DNA of 64,000 nucleotides from Hsuehochloa calcarea (Eukaryota; Streptophyta; Magnoliopsida; Poales; Poaceae): positions 30,965,662-31,029,661 of the forward strand of contig CM070604.1 of the NCBI GenBank assembly GCA_036346395.1. Direction: 5' to 3'. This document shows positions 1-10,261 of the stretch, piece after piece. A program made the translations under genes and the position numbers. Below the pieces are notes generated by a model. It worked only from the letters and a program-made list of their open reading frames with translations, was not told where the DNA came from and ran no database searches. Position 1 is the stretch's first letter. Every line of letters starts with the position of its first letter.

Positions 1-287
1 TCTAGAGGATTCTGAAGGGATATGGGTGGGCTACATTAGCACACAATTTTAAAAATTTATCATGTAAATCAGGAAGTCACGCAAGTAAGAGATCATAAAT
101 CGTAACCACTAGACACGTAGTACAGTGGAAGAAAAGCTGGTCCAGCCTAGTCCAACGTTGAATGTGTCGATATAGTGGTCGTAGTCGATCGTCCAACGCC
201 CTCGTCTCTGATCACCCCGTCTAGCAACATCTTGCGTTCCTTGCGTAGGTAGCGAATCATCCTCAATCAGCGCAGTAGTGCCTCTAC
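1..287 (-). mobile_element. Partial copia LTR (about 1.5-kb LTR family)
   Basis: This is the 3' part of a minus-strand copia LTR. It aligns by eye with 23080-23410 (the run from the tract ending in AAAATT, through GTCACGCAAG and GTGGTCGTAGTCGATCG, to GCAGTAGYGC.TCTAC) and, in reverse complement, with the last 250 bases of 11943-13482. The match stops at base 287, where a CRM-like LTR begins, so this LTR was the target of that insertion. The remaining part of the LTR is not found on the other side in this window. Confidence 0.7.
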
Positions 288-934
288 TGATGAGGACATC
301 CCTTCCACTAATACAACCATCCCTACTGCTTCTGATGTGCAAGAACCAATTACTAGAGCACATACTCGCCAACTAAATTATCAGGTGACTTCGTTTCTCG
401 GAGTGCATCCATATTCTATGAAATCTATGATGCTGCCTAAAGCACATGATATCATTTTACTTAGGAATCATTGATCGGGAGGCAAGCTAAATGGAGATGA
501 TGGCAACACCAAGTATGGAGATGATCATACGAGGAATGAATATTTATATACTGAGGCTCAGTAGAATCTAGCATGAAGACTATATATCAAGTTGCTTAGG
601 CCAACACTTAGTAATATTTGAGTAAAGGAACTTGGTGTTGCGCTACATATGCTAATGGGCCATGGGCCTTGTAATTCGGGATGGACACCTAGGGTTTGAC
701 ACTATTTACTATGGCACATAATCCTTTGCTGCGGTAGCTAATCCTCTGCTGCGGCACACAATCCGCTGCGGCGACTAATCCTCTGCCATGACACATTATC
801 CTTTCTGCGCGATTAATCCTCTCATGGTAACCACCCTCTGCCCATCAATTGTGTGCCGCGGCAGAGGATTGTGTGGCGCGGCAGAGTATTGGCTGCCCAA
901 ATCCTACCACGATAGAGTATTGGCTGTCATGGTT
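288..934 (+). mobile_element. CRM-like gypsy LTR, 5' part
   Basis: It begins TGATGAGGACATC, the same start as the LTR of the larger element at 26884 and 48593. Frame 289-474 reads as the C-terminal tail of a gypsy polyprotein: DEDI at the start, a basic ITRA.TRQLNYQV.SFLG stretch, then MMLP and a stop. Having the pol tail inside the LTR is known for the CRM clade. Bases 700-900 carry several GCTGCGGCA / GCCGCGGCAG units alternating with AATCCTCTG. The copy runs into a CACTA element near 934 and no LTR 3' end is seen. Confidence 0.7.
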
Positions 935-1214
935 CGTATTAAGAAACTCCTGTGATGAGACGCTTATCACAGACGATTCATGATACGAACCGTCTGTGAT
1001 ATGTCATCACATACGGTTTTTGTATAAAACCGTCTATGATACTTTTGTTTTGTTGAGCGGGAAAATAAAAATTTGCACTTAATGGGCGGGCTGCTGAAAA
1101 TCTCTTTATATTAACAGAGTCATTCATATCCTCCTTTGCCATCTCCATCTCCTCCTCTGCCATTTCTCTTCTGCCATCTTCGTCTCGCCCTGACCTTACG
1201 CTCCGGCCTCCCCC

Positions 1215-1460
1215 GAGCTCGTCGCCCACGGCCTCCTCCACCTGGCCACAGCCTCGTCATCGGCGGCCTCCCACGACCTCGTCGCCCCGTCCTCCCCTGA
1301 GCTCGTCGTCCGTGGCCTCCTCCACCTGGCCACAGCCTCGTCATCGGCGGCCTCCCACGACCTCGTCGCCCCGTCCTCCCCTGAGCTCGTCGCCCGTGGC
1401 CTCCTCCACCTCGCCCCGGCCTCATCGTCGCCGGCCTCCCACGACCTCGTCGCCCCAGCC
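1215..1460. repeat. 84-bp minisatellite inside the CACTA element
   Basis: Three head-to-tail units start at 1215, 1299 and 1383, each beginning GAGCTCGTCG and containing CCTCCTCCACCT and CCCACGACCTCGTCGCC. The first two units are nearly identical and the third is more diverged. The period is a multiple of three, which is why long open frames appear here. Those frames are a by-product of the repeat rather than a gene. Confidence 0.8.
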
Positions 1461-1514
1461 TCCCACGACCTCACTCTCTCTACTCCCCCCTTTTGCTCTG
1501 TGATGTGGATTACT

Positions 1515-1630
1515 ACTGTGATGTGTTAGTGCTCTGTGAATGGATTGAGTTGATGCTACTGTGATGTGGGTGATACCGTGTTGTTTTTAGTGCTCTGTGA
1601 ATGGATCGAGTTGATGCTACTATGATGATG
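1515..1630. repeat. Short tandem duplication in the CACTA interior
   Basis: The phrase TAGTGCTCTGTGAATGGAT followed by GAGTTGATGCTACT is present twice about 65-70 bases apart, linked by GTGATGTGGGTGATACC. It continues the low-complexity interior of the transposon, and no coding capacity is visible. Confidence 0.6.
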
Positions 1631-1968
1631 TGGCTATTGTGGCAAAGCTAACGAAAAGTTCAATCCGAAAATCCATATCAGATTTATTCGCGAGGCTCGG
1701 GAGGCTCCAAACGAAGTGAAAATCCATTTTTGTTTTTTTTTGCAATAGAAAAAGCTATGACAGACGGTTATAAACAAGAACCGTCTGTGATAATTACTAT
1801 CACATACAATTTTTGTTCAGAACCGTCTGTGAAAATAGACTATCACAGACGGTTCAAAAACCATCTGTGATGATCTCATGTCCTCACAGACGCATAAATT
1901 CAGACGGTTCAAAAACCATCTGTGATGATGGTTTAGAATCGTCTGTGATGAGGTTTTGTGTAGTAGTG

Positions 1969-2767
1969 GATCGACCTGACCACGAAGGTCTATTCCTGCA
2001 AGCAATAGAAGCACGCACAAGAACAAGATAATAAGCAATCTAAAATTGCAAATAAGATTTAAATATTTGATAAAGTTGGGATTCTGTAGTGGTATTATGG
2101 TTGGTCTAATCGACACAAGCCAATATACGAAGTTGCAATGAAGCTAACTTTTAACTAAATAAAATTCAAGAAAACTAGAGGGGTGCGATCTCCTTATATA
2201 GGGAAGGGGAAGCCGCACATAGCTAACAAAATAGGGGGTAGTACTATCCATGACACTGTTCATGCATGAATAGTGCCTCATGAATAGTATGGGCCGCCTA
2301 GGGTGGCGCCTTCTCTTGGGCCCAAGCATTACAAGGCTCAATTTGGCCCAAATAGGTGACGCATTACTTTTTTTATGGTCATTGTGGTACCTATAGAAGG
2401 ATTTGAAGGTGCGGCTAGATCCGTTGAAAAGAGAACGATATAAGCTTCCTATCAAGTATTCGTGGAGTTCAAACGGACTTCGTATGTGAAAGTTATGCAC
2501 AATCGAATTCAGTGCTGTCTCCGGAGGCCGAATTGGATTCCAAAATGTATCCAGCTCGAACTGTTACTTAGCTTGGACAAAAAGTGATGTGATGCTGCAA
2601 AAAAATATATTTTTTCATCATTAGGTTGCATCATATAGTTCATATAATATAAATGCACTAGTAAAAACGAGCTCACCTGATAATTTAAGTGAAGTGTACA
2701 AGCTCTTGTAATTGGAATAACAAGCATAGCAAATATGATTGTATCCATAGGGGTCATGTCCTCATGA
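1969..2767 (-). mobile_element. 3' LTR of the Gag-only CRM-like element
   Basis: The sequence matches 7430-8223 over its whole length: CCTGACCACGAAG at one end, GTGCGATCTCCTTATATAGGGAAG in the middle, and a pol tail at the other. The pol tail (2767-2620) reads EDHEDMTPMD, then PITRA.TLHLNYQVSSFL. The first base of the LTR has changed, giving TCATGAGG instead of TGATGAGG. A TATA-like CTATATAAGG lies near 2193-2202. Confidence 0.75.
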
Positions 2768-3425
2768 TCCTCCCCTTCTTGAAAATAAAGCCATCCTCGG
2801 CTTTTGATAAGCTGAAAATAGGGTAACAAAGAACCAAGGTGTGTGCATAGTATATGTATATGTTATCTGTTTTAACGGTTCTTTGTTGTTGCATAATTAA
2901 TGTTATAAAACAGCAGCGATCATAAAAGCTCATTGTATTATTAGCCCAAGAATAATAATATATGTTAATAAGCAAAACAAAATTTCTCACGCTGTAATTA
3001 TTACAACTAGTTTTGCAAATGTAAGTGAAACATTTATGCAATTTAGATCTATGACGTTTTAAACCTGCAGTGGTAGCACATATGGGCAAATCTAGAACCT
3101 TTAGAATCAGACAAAGTTCATTCATATAATCAGATTTCAATTAAGCTTTAGCAAATTCATCTAGCAAGGGTGAAAATATTTGTAAGTTTTTCCATACTTC
3201 AACATCATTATTTAGATTATCAATATTAGATGGTGCAATAAGAGATGAACAAATAGGCATTGGATGAGCACTAAATTTTATTTACCTCTCATATTGAACA
3301 AGATTCAGCACACAAGAATTATTATCCAAAATAGCAATCTTCAATTCATCCATGTGATCACAAGTTATGCATATTCGATATACCAAAAACTGATTGTCTA
3401 CACCATAATCTCCAATTAATTTAAA
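2768..3425 (-). other. Non-coding internal region of the Gag-only element
   Basis: This AT-rich segment lies between the polypurine tract and the MULE insertion. No retroviral motif is readable in any frame; the longest frame is low-complexity. It probably replaces the missing pol genes. Confidence 0.5.
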
Positions 3426-4513
3426 GGAATAAGTCCATTCTTCGTCCCTCAACTATACTCGATGATTAATTTTGGTCCCTGAACTTAAATACCGGATATA
3501 ACGCACCTCAAACTTTCTATACCGGGCAAATCGTGTCCCTCCGTGCGTGAGACGGCGGTTTGGGCCGACGTGGCATCCACGCTGGCGCTGAGTCAAGAAA
3601 AAAACACGAGATGCTACATTGCTACTATCGTGTTTTATCGGGCTCGGTCGCTCGGACCTCGGACTCTTCAAGGGTGGAAGTGACGAGACTACCCTCCTCC
3701 TCCTCTCGCCGCGCCGCCTCCCGCCCGAGCACTACCACCCACCGCGCGCCACCTCGCCGCGCCGCAATCGCAGCTCAGCGGCCAAGACCCGATGATGTCG
3801 GCGACGGAGAGTACCGGTGCCGGTGTCCCCGCCTACCCGGCCGCCTCCAGGGCGTGGAGCTCCGCGCGCCATGATCGCTCGCCCGCTCCACCACCTACTC
3901 CTCCGCCGCCGTCGTGTTCGAGGACGATTGGCTCGCCATCGTCGACAAGCCCTCCCGCGTCTCATCGCGACGCCTCCTCTCGCCCTCCTCTCGCCCTCCT
4001 GTCTCCACCGCCGTCTCGTGTACACCCAAAAGTTTGCTCTCTTGAGCTCTAAAAGGTCGCGCTTTAGGTGGCAATGGCATCACAAATCTTGTCGATGCCA
4101 TGGTGCGAGCTCGTGGCTGGTGATTCCACGAGTTGTTCATGATGATGAAATGCAGATTTGATTAGTAGTAGTACTGCAGTTTTTTGTCTTGAGATTTCCA
4201 ATGATAGCAATGTCAAAAGATTGTTCTGTTAATTGGTTTAGAGTTTAGAACAAATAGGATTGGCAATTCACACAGAGGTATCTTGGGTCGCGGCCAACAA
4301 ACCCTAGCCGCCGCCGAGAGGGAGAGCCTGGCAGCAGCAGCGCCACAACGGCGCCAGCGTGGATGCCACGTCGGCCCAAACCGCCGTCTCACGCACGGAG
4401 GGACATGATTTGCCCGGTATGGAAAGTTTGAGGTGCGTTATATCCGGTATTTAAGTTCAGGGACCAAAATTAATCATCGGGTATAGTTGAGGGACGAAGA
4501 ATGGACTTATTCC
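3426..4513. mobile_element. Pack-MULE-like Mutator element with 9-bp target duplication
   Basis: The element has long terminal inverted repeats of roughly 160 bases, starting GGAATAAGTCCATTC and ending with its complement. Both are followed inward by CTTCGTCCCTCAACTATAC, and the inverted match continues to the stretch containing GACGTGGCATCCACGCTGGCG. It is flanked by a perfect 9-bp direct repeat TAATTTAAA (3417-3425 and 4514-4522), as expected for Mutator-like elements. There is no transposase. The GC-rich interior resembles captured exon sequence, which makes it Pack-MULE-like. It sits in the Gag-only CRM-like element and so is younger than it. Confidence 0.88.
3887..3961 (+). pseudogene. 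Captured fragment, pseudouridine synthase-like motif
   Basis: This frame reads STTYSSAAVVFEDDWLAIV followed by DKPSRV. The pattern hydrophobic-EDD-L-hydrophobic-DKP resembles the N-terminal strand motif of RluA-type RNA pseudouridine synthases (YEDD.LLVVNKP). A stop at 3872-3874 lies just upstream in the same frame, and the frame loses similarity downstream. It is inferred to be an exon piece picked up by the MULE. The assignment rests on about 15 residues and could be chance in GC-rich DNA. Confidence 0.45.
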
Positions 4514-4675
4514 TAATTTAAAATAGTAGGTGTAGGTGCGAGAAAGAGAATTTAGAGATGAAATTTTAGAAACTTTCTCCACAGCACATTCGAAACTAAT
4601 GGGCTCATTGAGAATGATATAGCACAATACTTCAGCAGGGGATATTCTATCAAAAACATCCCTATGTGTAATTAA

Positions 4676-5320
4676 TTACACATGTGCAAAATTATGAGAA
4701 TTCAATTCAGCGCATGGTTCGTTCAAGTGAATACAAGGAATATCAAAAGATTGCACTACAGCAGATATGTACTCACAAGGTTGCTCTATGTCCTGCTGTA
4801 GCACCAAATCGATACCTTTGTCATTATTGTCCTTATCAGATACTATATGTACCTCAAACTTCTCTAATGACATAAGATGCGCCAGATCATCTTTCATCTC
4901 TTCAAGTGTCTCGGCGGTATCTGTAGATGGAGTAGGAGCCAAAACAATATCAGCATTTTCAGTTACCTTAGGTTGCACCTCGCTTGTGACCGTGGGTGGT
5001 GGAGGTACAAAACGACGTTGCAATTTCTTCTTCATCTGCTCCCATATGTACATGTAGTGCTACTCGAGATTCGACCACCAATGTTGAACATCACCGATCA
5101 GCGCTGTCCTTACCATGCTCATCTTCTCATAAAGATCAAGGTCATGTCTTTCAAAGTAGCTATCCAACATAGTAATCCACAGGAAGTAGTCCAACGATGT
5201 ACTCTCAGTGGTGAGTGGTAAGATGTATGCTGGTAGTTGTTTTCCTTTGAGTTCAAATCTGGCTATGATGTCATCATAATCTACCAACTTCAACCAATCT
5301 ATCATTGTACTAGAAAACAA
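4676..5320 (-). pseudogene. Gag-like protein with an in-frame stop
   Basis: The frame from 5320 down to 4676 gives about 215 residues with one in-frame stop at 5060-5062. The first part contains W..MLDSYFERHDLDLYEKM and DVQHWW, the usual order of a gypsy Gag core (helix, YFE, W-W). After the stop come WEQMKKKLQRRFVPPPP and a long acidic tail without a visible CCHC knuckle. It would form the capsid of the element at 1969-8223. What follows downstream is non-coding, so there is no pol fusion. Confidence 0.55.
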
Positions 5321-5329
5321 GGAAATAAA

Positions 5330-7258
5330 TCACAAGTATATGTCCCTATCAACTACTAGGTTCTAGAGGCTTAACAGTCACTCACATTCAAGCTCATACC
5401 AAGTTCTTACAAATTCTTAACAAGCAAACAGGCGGTGACCGACAACTAGTGTCGGTGTCAACAATCTCCGAAGATTGACAAAGTGATTCAAAGCAACTGG
5501 TACCTATGCAATGGTAGAGTTGGAGCTAGGGGTAGAGTTGGAGCTAGGTTAGGTATCAATATGGTAGCAAGGATTAGCAACAATCAAATCAGTAAATGCA
5601 AGTTGAAATATTATTCAAAGTGCTTGTCAATGTTGCTGATCCTAGCCTAGAAAGAGCTAGCTAATCAAAGCCTAGCAAGAGAAATGTATGAACGTACACG
5701 CAAAGATCAATGTGACTTAATGTAAGCAAAGAAAATTCTCACACCAAGTGCTAGGAGACACGCAAGCCAACTACTAATTTTTTTGTAGGGGCACAAGATT
5801 GTTCACGCGATGTAGAGCACAAAATTAGAATAACGTGCAATGTAAACAACACTCGAGTTGAAGCAGTAAACAACAGCTAGTCTCAAAAGATGAAAAAGTA
5901 AAGCTTTATGTGTCTTATATATGCTCGTTTGAAAGGTTTCGATGAGATCTACAACTTTTAAGTTGAGGCGATCCCCAAATTCCGAAGGAAAGACCAAAAC
6001 AAAAGGTAAAAACAGAATCTAAAAACTGCGGCATGAATTCGGGGCTGAAGATGGCCGATTTTGGGGCCCCAAGAGGAAACTTATGTTCTAGGTAGAAAGG
6101 ATGCGCCTCGTCGTTAGCTTTCTAACGAGTATAAGAATGTCCAAAACGGACACCGTATGCAAAAGTTATGCTCATTTTACTGAAGGTGTCTCGGAAACGG
6201 AATCGTACTCGGACTCGAAACCGACTCGGGTTCAAATTTGAAACAGCTATAACTTTCAAACTCTTGGGCCAAACTTCCTGAAATTTTTCGTGGAAGCTTG
6301 TTGCTATATGTAGAAGGACCCCACTAATTTTCACTGGTTTTGGTAAAACTTTGATATGCTTTTCAATTTTTGAGAAGGTGGACACTCTTTCTTTTCTTTT
6401 CTTCTTTTTTCCTCTTGAACAACTGAAACTGACTAATTAGCATTTCCTCTTTTGATTATTGATCCTTTTTGAAACTTCAAAACAATGGCGGATATTATAG
6501 TATGCTGAGGCAGAGAAAACGTTTGCCACGACAGTGTAAGGAAAGCGGTAGCAGGCGTTGCGGTTGGCACGGCAGTGAGAGGAATCAGCAGCAGAGCAAG
6601 ATGCGTGCCACGACAGCGACGGCAGGATGTTTTTGGTACCGCGGTAGGGAAGCGGTAGCGGCGGCAGTGAAAGGCAGTGGTGGCAGGCTCTTTTTGGTGC
6701 TGCGGCAGGGCGTGGTAGTGGTGGCAAGATGCTTACCGCGGCAGCGACAGGCAGCGGTGGCAAGCAGTTTTTGGGTGCCGCGGCAGGGATTAGCAGAGAG
6801 GTCTAGCTGCGGCAAAGATTATGTTTGCTGCGGCAGCGATGGTAGGAACTTTTATTTTCTACGGCGGTAATGGCAGAATATTTTTGTTGCCGCGGTAGCA
6901 AGTGGCTGTAGGTGGTGGTTGCCGCGGCAAGGAGTGGCAGCGGTGGAAGAGGTTGTGGTTGCCGCGGCAGGGATGGCAGGCGGTTTTGTTTTCCACGACA
7001 GCGAGCGGCAAGAGATTATTTGGTACCAAGTCGGACACAAGGATAAAGCTATGCAAAGGAACACGAAGATCAAGACGCAAACTAGACGAAAACTAGATCT
7101 TGGAATCAGCAACTAGATACGACGATGCAACCAATGATTCAACGAACAAAAACCAAAAAGAAAAATTGCAAAGGCACAGATTGGTTTGCACAATGAACAA
7201 AACCTATTTTCTTCATGGCTTTGTGGACTGTAGGAAAAAATCCCACCGATGAACTGTA
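5330..7258 (-). other. Leader of the Gag-only element, with palindromic GCCGCGGCAG array
   Basis: This is a long untranslated region between the primer binding site and the Gag start. Positions 5340-6480 are AT-rich with no recognisable feature. Positions 6510-7010 carry about a dozen variants of the palindrome CTGCCGCGGCAG, spaced some 15-60 bases apart (for example near 6699, 6735, 6777, 6828, 6921 and 6961). Open frames here come from the repeat and not from genes. Confidence 0.55.
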
Positions 7259-7270
7259 ATTTTGATACCA
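7259..7270 (-). promoter_or_regulatory. Primer binding site, tRNA-Met type
   Basis: The minus strand reads CATCA (LTR end), GA, then TGGTATCAAAAT. The first eight bases match the usual tRNA-Met primer site TGGTATCAGAGC and the rest has drifted. Its distance from the LTR end equals that at 27703-27716 and 63662-63674. Confidence 0.55.
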
Positions 7271-7272
7271 TC

Positions 7273-8223
7273 TGATGTGATAATGGGTGTCCCGATCTTT
7301 CGTTGAGAAGGATAACTCGATTTTGGTCGAGACGACTCTCACAATTCGGCTACCAATCGCACACCACCAACATACCTGGCAATCGCTGAAACAAGTCTGA
7401 GATCATTATTGGCCTTGCTAGAAGCACGATAGACCTGACCACGAAGATTTATTCCTACATGCAATCGAAGAACACGCAAGAACAAGATAATAAACAATCT
7501 GAAATTGCAAATAAGATTGAAATATTTGATAAAGTTGAGATTCTATAGTGCTATTATGGTTGGTATAATCGACACAAGTGAATATACAAAGTTGCAGTGA
7601 AGCTAACTTTTAACTAAACAAAATCCAAGGAGACTAAAGGGGTGCGATCTCCTTATATAGGGAAGACGAAGCCACACATAGCTAAAAAAATCGGGGGCCG
7701 TACTATTTATGATATTGTTCAATGTGAATAGTACCTTATTTATAGTACAGCCACCTAGCGTAGCGCCTTCCCTTAGTCCGAAGCATTACAAGGCCCAATT
7801 TGGCCCAAACAGGTGACACTGCACCTTCTTTTTGTGATTACAGTACCCACATAAGGAATTTGAAGGTGACGCCAGATCCGTTGGAAAGAGGACGAGATAA
7901 GCTTTCTACCAAGTACTCGTGGAGCTCAAACGGACCCAGTATATAAAAGTTATGCACGTTTGAAGTTAGTGCTTTCTCCGGAGGCCGAATTGGATTACAA
8001 AATATGTTCAGCTCGAACTGTTGATTAGCTTGGACAAAAAGTGATGTGATGCTGCATAAATATACATTTTCATAATTAGGTAGCATCATATAGTTCATAT
8101 AATATAAAATACACTAGTAAAAACGAGCTCACTTGATAATTTAAGTGAAGCGTACATGCTCTTGTAATTGGAATAGCAAGCATAGCAAATATGATTGTAT
8201 CCATAGCGGTGATGTCCTCATCA
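7273..8223 (-). mobile_element. 5' LTR of the Gag-only CRM-like element
   Basis: This is a 951-bp LTR starting TGATGAGGACATC (minus strand, 8223) and ending CACATCA at 7273. It encodes a degraded pol tail (DEDITAMD, then ITRACTLHLNYQVSSF) and has a CTATATAAGG box near 7652-7661. It aligns with 1969-2767. The boundary with the gypsy LTR at 8224 is abrupt, so this element inserted into that LTR. Confidence 0.75.
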
Positions 8224-8677
8224 TCTAACCTTTGGCAAGCCTTGCATGAATACTATATGCATACATTTCCCTACGACTTGCTGAGTGCTTTATGTATTCA
8301 CGGCTTTACACCTTTGTTAATCAGTTGAAGAATACCAAGCTGCTAAGGAGTTCTTTAAGGAAGAGGATTATGAAGGTTTTGCGGATTAGGATGCGTTCTC
8401 CACTCGATTGCCCGTGGGCATGTTGATTGACCTTTCCAATTTTTCCGTTCCGCTGCAAGAGCTTATTTGTTTCTTTATCTCTACGTGGCAAGTTAAGTAA
8501 ACATTGAACATAAGGTCTAGTTATTATTATTGTTTGTTATTTTGAGATCTTTTTAGTTAAATCAAATAAATAGATGGTATTTCATCATTATTTCCCCGTG
8601 TGAGCTAGCTAATGATTTCGGACTAGTTTAGAATACACGGAGGGTTCTTGAGATGTATTTTCGGGTCCCGACAGAGG

Positions 8678-8690
8678 TGGTATCCGAGCT
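8678..8690 (+). promoter_or_regulatory. Primer binding site, tRNA-Met type
   Basis: TGGTATCCGAGCT lies four bases after the LTR end (CCCGACA). It differs at one position from the common TGGTATCAGAGC site and marks the start of the internal region. Confidence 0.65.
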
Positions 8691-9334
8691 ATATCGACTG
8701 TAGAACGCAACCTTAGTTAGCATGGTCATTTTAGTCAAAAGCTTCAAAATTTATTTTCAAAATCAAATAAACTTAATTTGACTTAAGTTGTTCTTTTCTC
8801 ACCTCAGTCTATTCTATTATCATCTTGTTCTAGAAATCTTGTTTCTTATTTGTACTGAATTTCTTTTTATAATTTTAAATTGACTTTCTCACCTCATTAA
8901 TGTCTCTAGTACAAAAGAGAGAAGTCGAATCACTGACAATCATCAAGAGGATCTTCGTCGCTTCGTTCCAGTTGTTTTTGAAGAATCTTCGTTCTCTAGT
9001 CCAGAGTAGGAGCCATCATATTAGAGTATTTCTTAGTGTTTTTATATCGTTGTTGCATAGGTCTTTATTTGGGTTGTGTGTAAGTGGGAGCTGCAGATTT
9101 GCTGTTGAGCATTATGTTGTAGTCACACTAAGACTTTAATTTGAAGAGTTTAATTGTTCTTTCGTAGCGTTCTAGCTATGTCTTCTTTGTCCTTTTGCCT
9201 TGGGTATAATCTAATTCCCCCTAATTAAGTTGTTTCTATCTACTCTATCTTGTCTATCTCATCTATGGTGCTATTCCCTCTCATCTACATTGCTTTTCTA
9301 TCTTACCTACTAAACCTACGAAGAATCGTCGTAG

Positions 9335-10260
9335 ATGGTTGACACTCGCAAAACATCAAGCCGTACTCAGTCAGATGATGCAAATTCCAATGTCAATGCT
9401 AGTGGCCAGTCACCAGTCCCTGGAGCCGCAGAACCAAGCATGGCACAACTTCTAGCAGCTCAGACTCAATTCATGAGTGCAATGATGCAAAATATGAATA
9501 GTATAATCACCCAGCAAAGTCAGGCCATCGCTGCAATGGTCAACTTATTGAATCAGAACAATCAGAATAATCAAGCAGCAGCTGTTCCACCACCAACTCA
9601 CCAGCATTCCAAGTTAGCAGAGTATATGAGAACTCGTTCACCTACGCTTTCTCATTCGTCAGAACCTTTGGATGCAGAAGATTGGCCAATGGATGATCGT
9701 GAGAAAGTTCTTTATGCTTCACATCAGTTGGAAGGTACAACCGCAGAATGGTGGGAGAACTACACCACAACTCATGAGAATTCACAAGCTATTACTTGGG
9801 AGGAATTTTCAACATCTTTTCGTCAAGCGCGTGTTCCAGATGGTATCGTGGAAATGAAGAAGAATGAATTTCGTGAGTTACAATAAGGAAACATGTCTTT
9901 GGGTGAATATCTCAACAAGTTCACTCGATTTCTCACTATGCTCCAGAAGATGTTGCTACAGATAATGCACGTCAAAAGCAATTCAAGCGTGGACTCAACC
10001 CTAGTTTGAAAGTCAAGTTATCAGGAATGATTATATGGATTTTTAGCATACGGTGGATAAAGCCGTACTCATAGAAGATTCTCGTCGTGGGTTGGACAAA
10101 TCTCACAATAGAAAAATGATACAATATGGAGTTCATCAGAATCAGCTACAAAGAGCTAGGACCAGTAATCACGCAGGAAAAACAGGAATTCCCAATGTTA
10201 ATTATAGCAACAATCATCAATCTCAGAGGACCAACAATCATGAGGAGTTACTTGTTTCAA
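9335..10260 (+). pseudogene. Chromovirus Gag, truncated and frame-disrupted
   Basis: The ATG at 9335 opens a frame of 183 residues: a Gln/Asn-rich N-terminus, then EYMRTRSPTLSHSSEPLDAEDW, DDREKVLYASHQLEGTTAEWW and ITWEEFSTSFRQARVPDGI. This is the gypsy Gag capsid order. The usual segment between DAEDW and DDREK is shortened, which suggests an internal deletion. A stop ends the frame at 9884, after which related sequence (LGEYLNKF) continues in other frames to about 10260. The CCHC knuckle is not seen. It is not functional. Confidence 0.7.
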
Positions 10261-10261
10261 T

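Larger units (their letters stand above)
935..1968. mobile_element. Non-autonomous CACTA-like transposon
   Basis: The right end is a clear inverted CACTA terminus (TTTTGTGTAGTAGTG). The left end, near CGTATTAAGAAACTCC, is degenerate. Both sides carry subterminal repeats typical of CACTA elements: TCACAGACGGTT and its complement AACCGTCTGTGA recur at about 962-1035 and 1755-1950, often as head-to-head hairpins. There is no transposase, and the interior is GC-rich minisatellite. The 3-bp target duplication could not be confirmed because the left end is worn. A Tourist-type MITE is less likely given the long subterminal repeat arrays. Confidence 0.7.
1969..8223 (-). mobile_element. Gag-only CRM-like LTR retrotransposon
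   Basis: Read on the minus strand: 5' LTR 8223-7273, a methionine-tRNA-like binding site (7270-7259), a long leader, a Gag-like frame (5320-4676), a non-coding stretch interrupted by a MULE, a polypurine tract AAGAAGGGGAGGA (2780-2768) and a 3' LTR from 2767 down to 1969. Protease, reverse transcriptase, RNase H and integrase are absent, yet the integrase C-terminal tail remains because it lies in the LTR. The last 150 or so bases of the 3' LTR are missing where the CACTA element abuts. It looks like a non-autonomous derivative that relied on enzymes from a relative. Confidence 0.7.
8224..10260 (+). mobile_element. 5' end of a Tekay/Del-like gypsy element
   Basis: The order is: the 3' portion of an LTR ending TCGGGTCCCGACA (8673), a primer binding site, a leader of about 640 bases (8691-9334) and a gag gene. 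The upstream part of the LTR is cut by the CRM-like insertion. Sequence turns into an unrelated copia integrase near 10262 with no LTR or PBS between, so the element is a truncated fusion. Its gag resembles that of the chromovirus at 34445-46353 (shared ITWEEFS..FR....P.GI). The leader has no recognisable gene. Confidence 0.7.

Noticed and set aside
1120..1503. Possible glycine/arginine- or proline-rich small protein
   Set aside because: It is created by the 84-bp tandem repeat inside a non-autonomous CACTA element.
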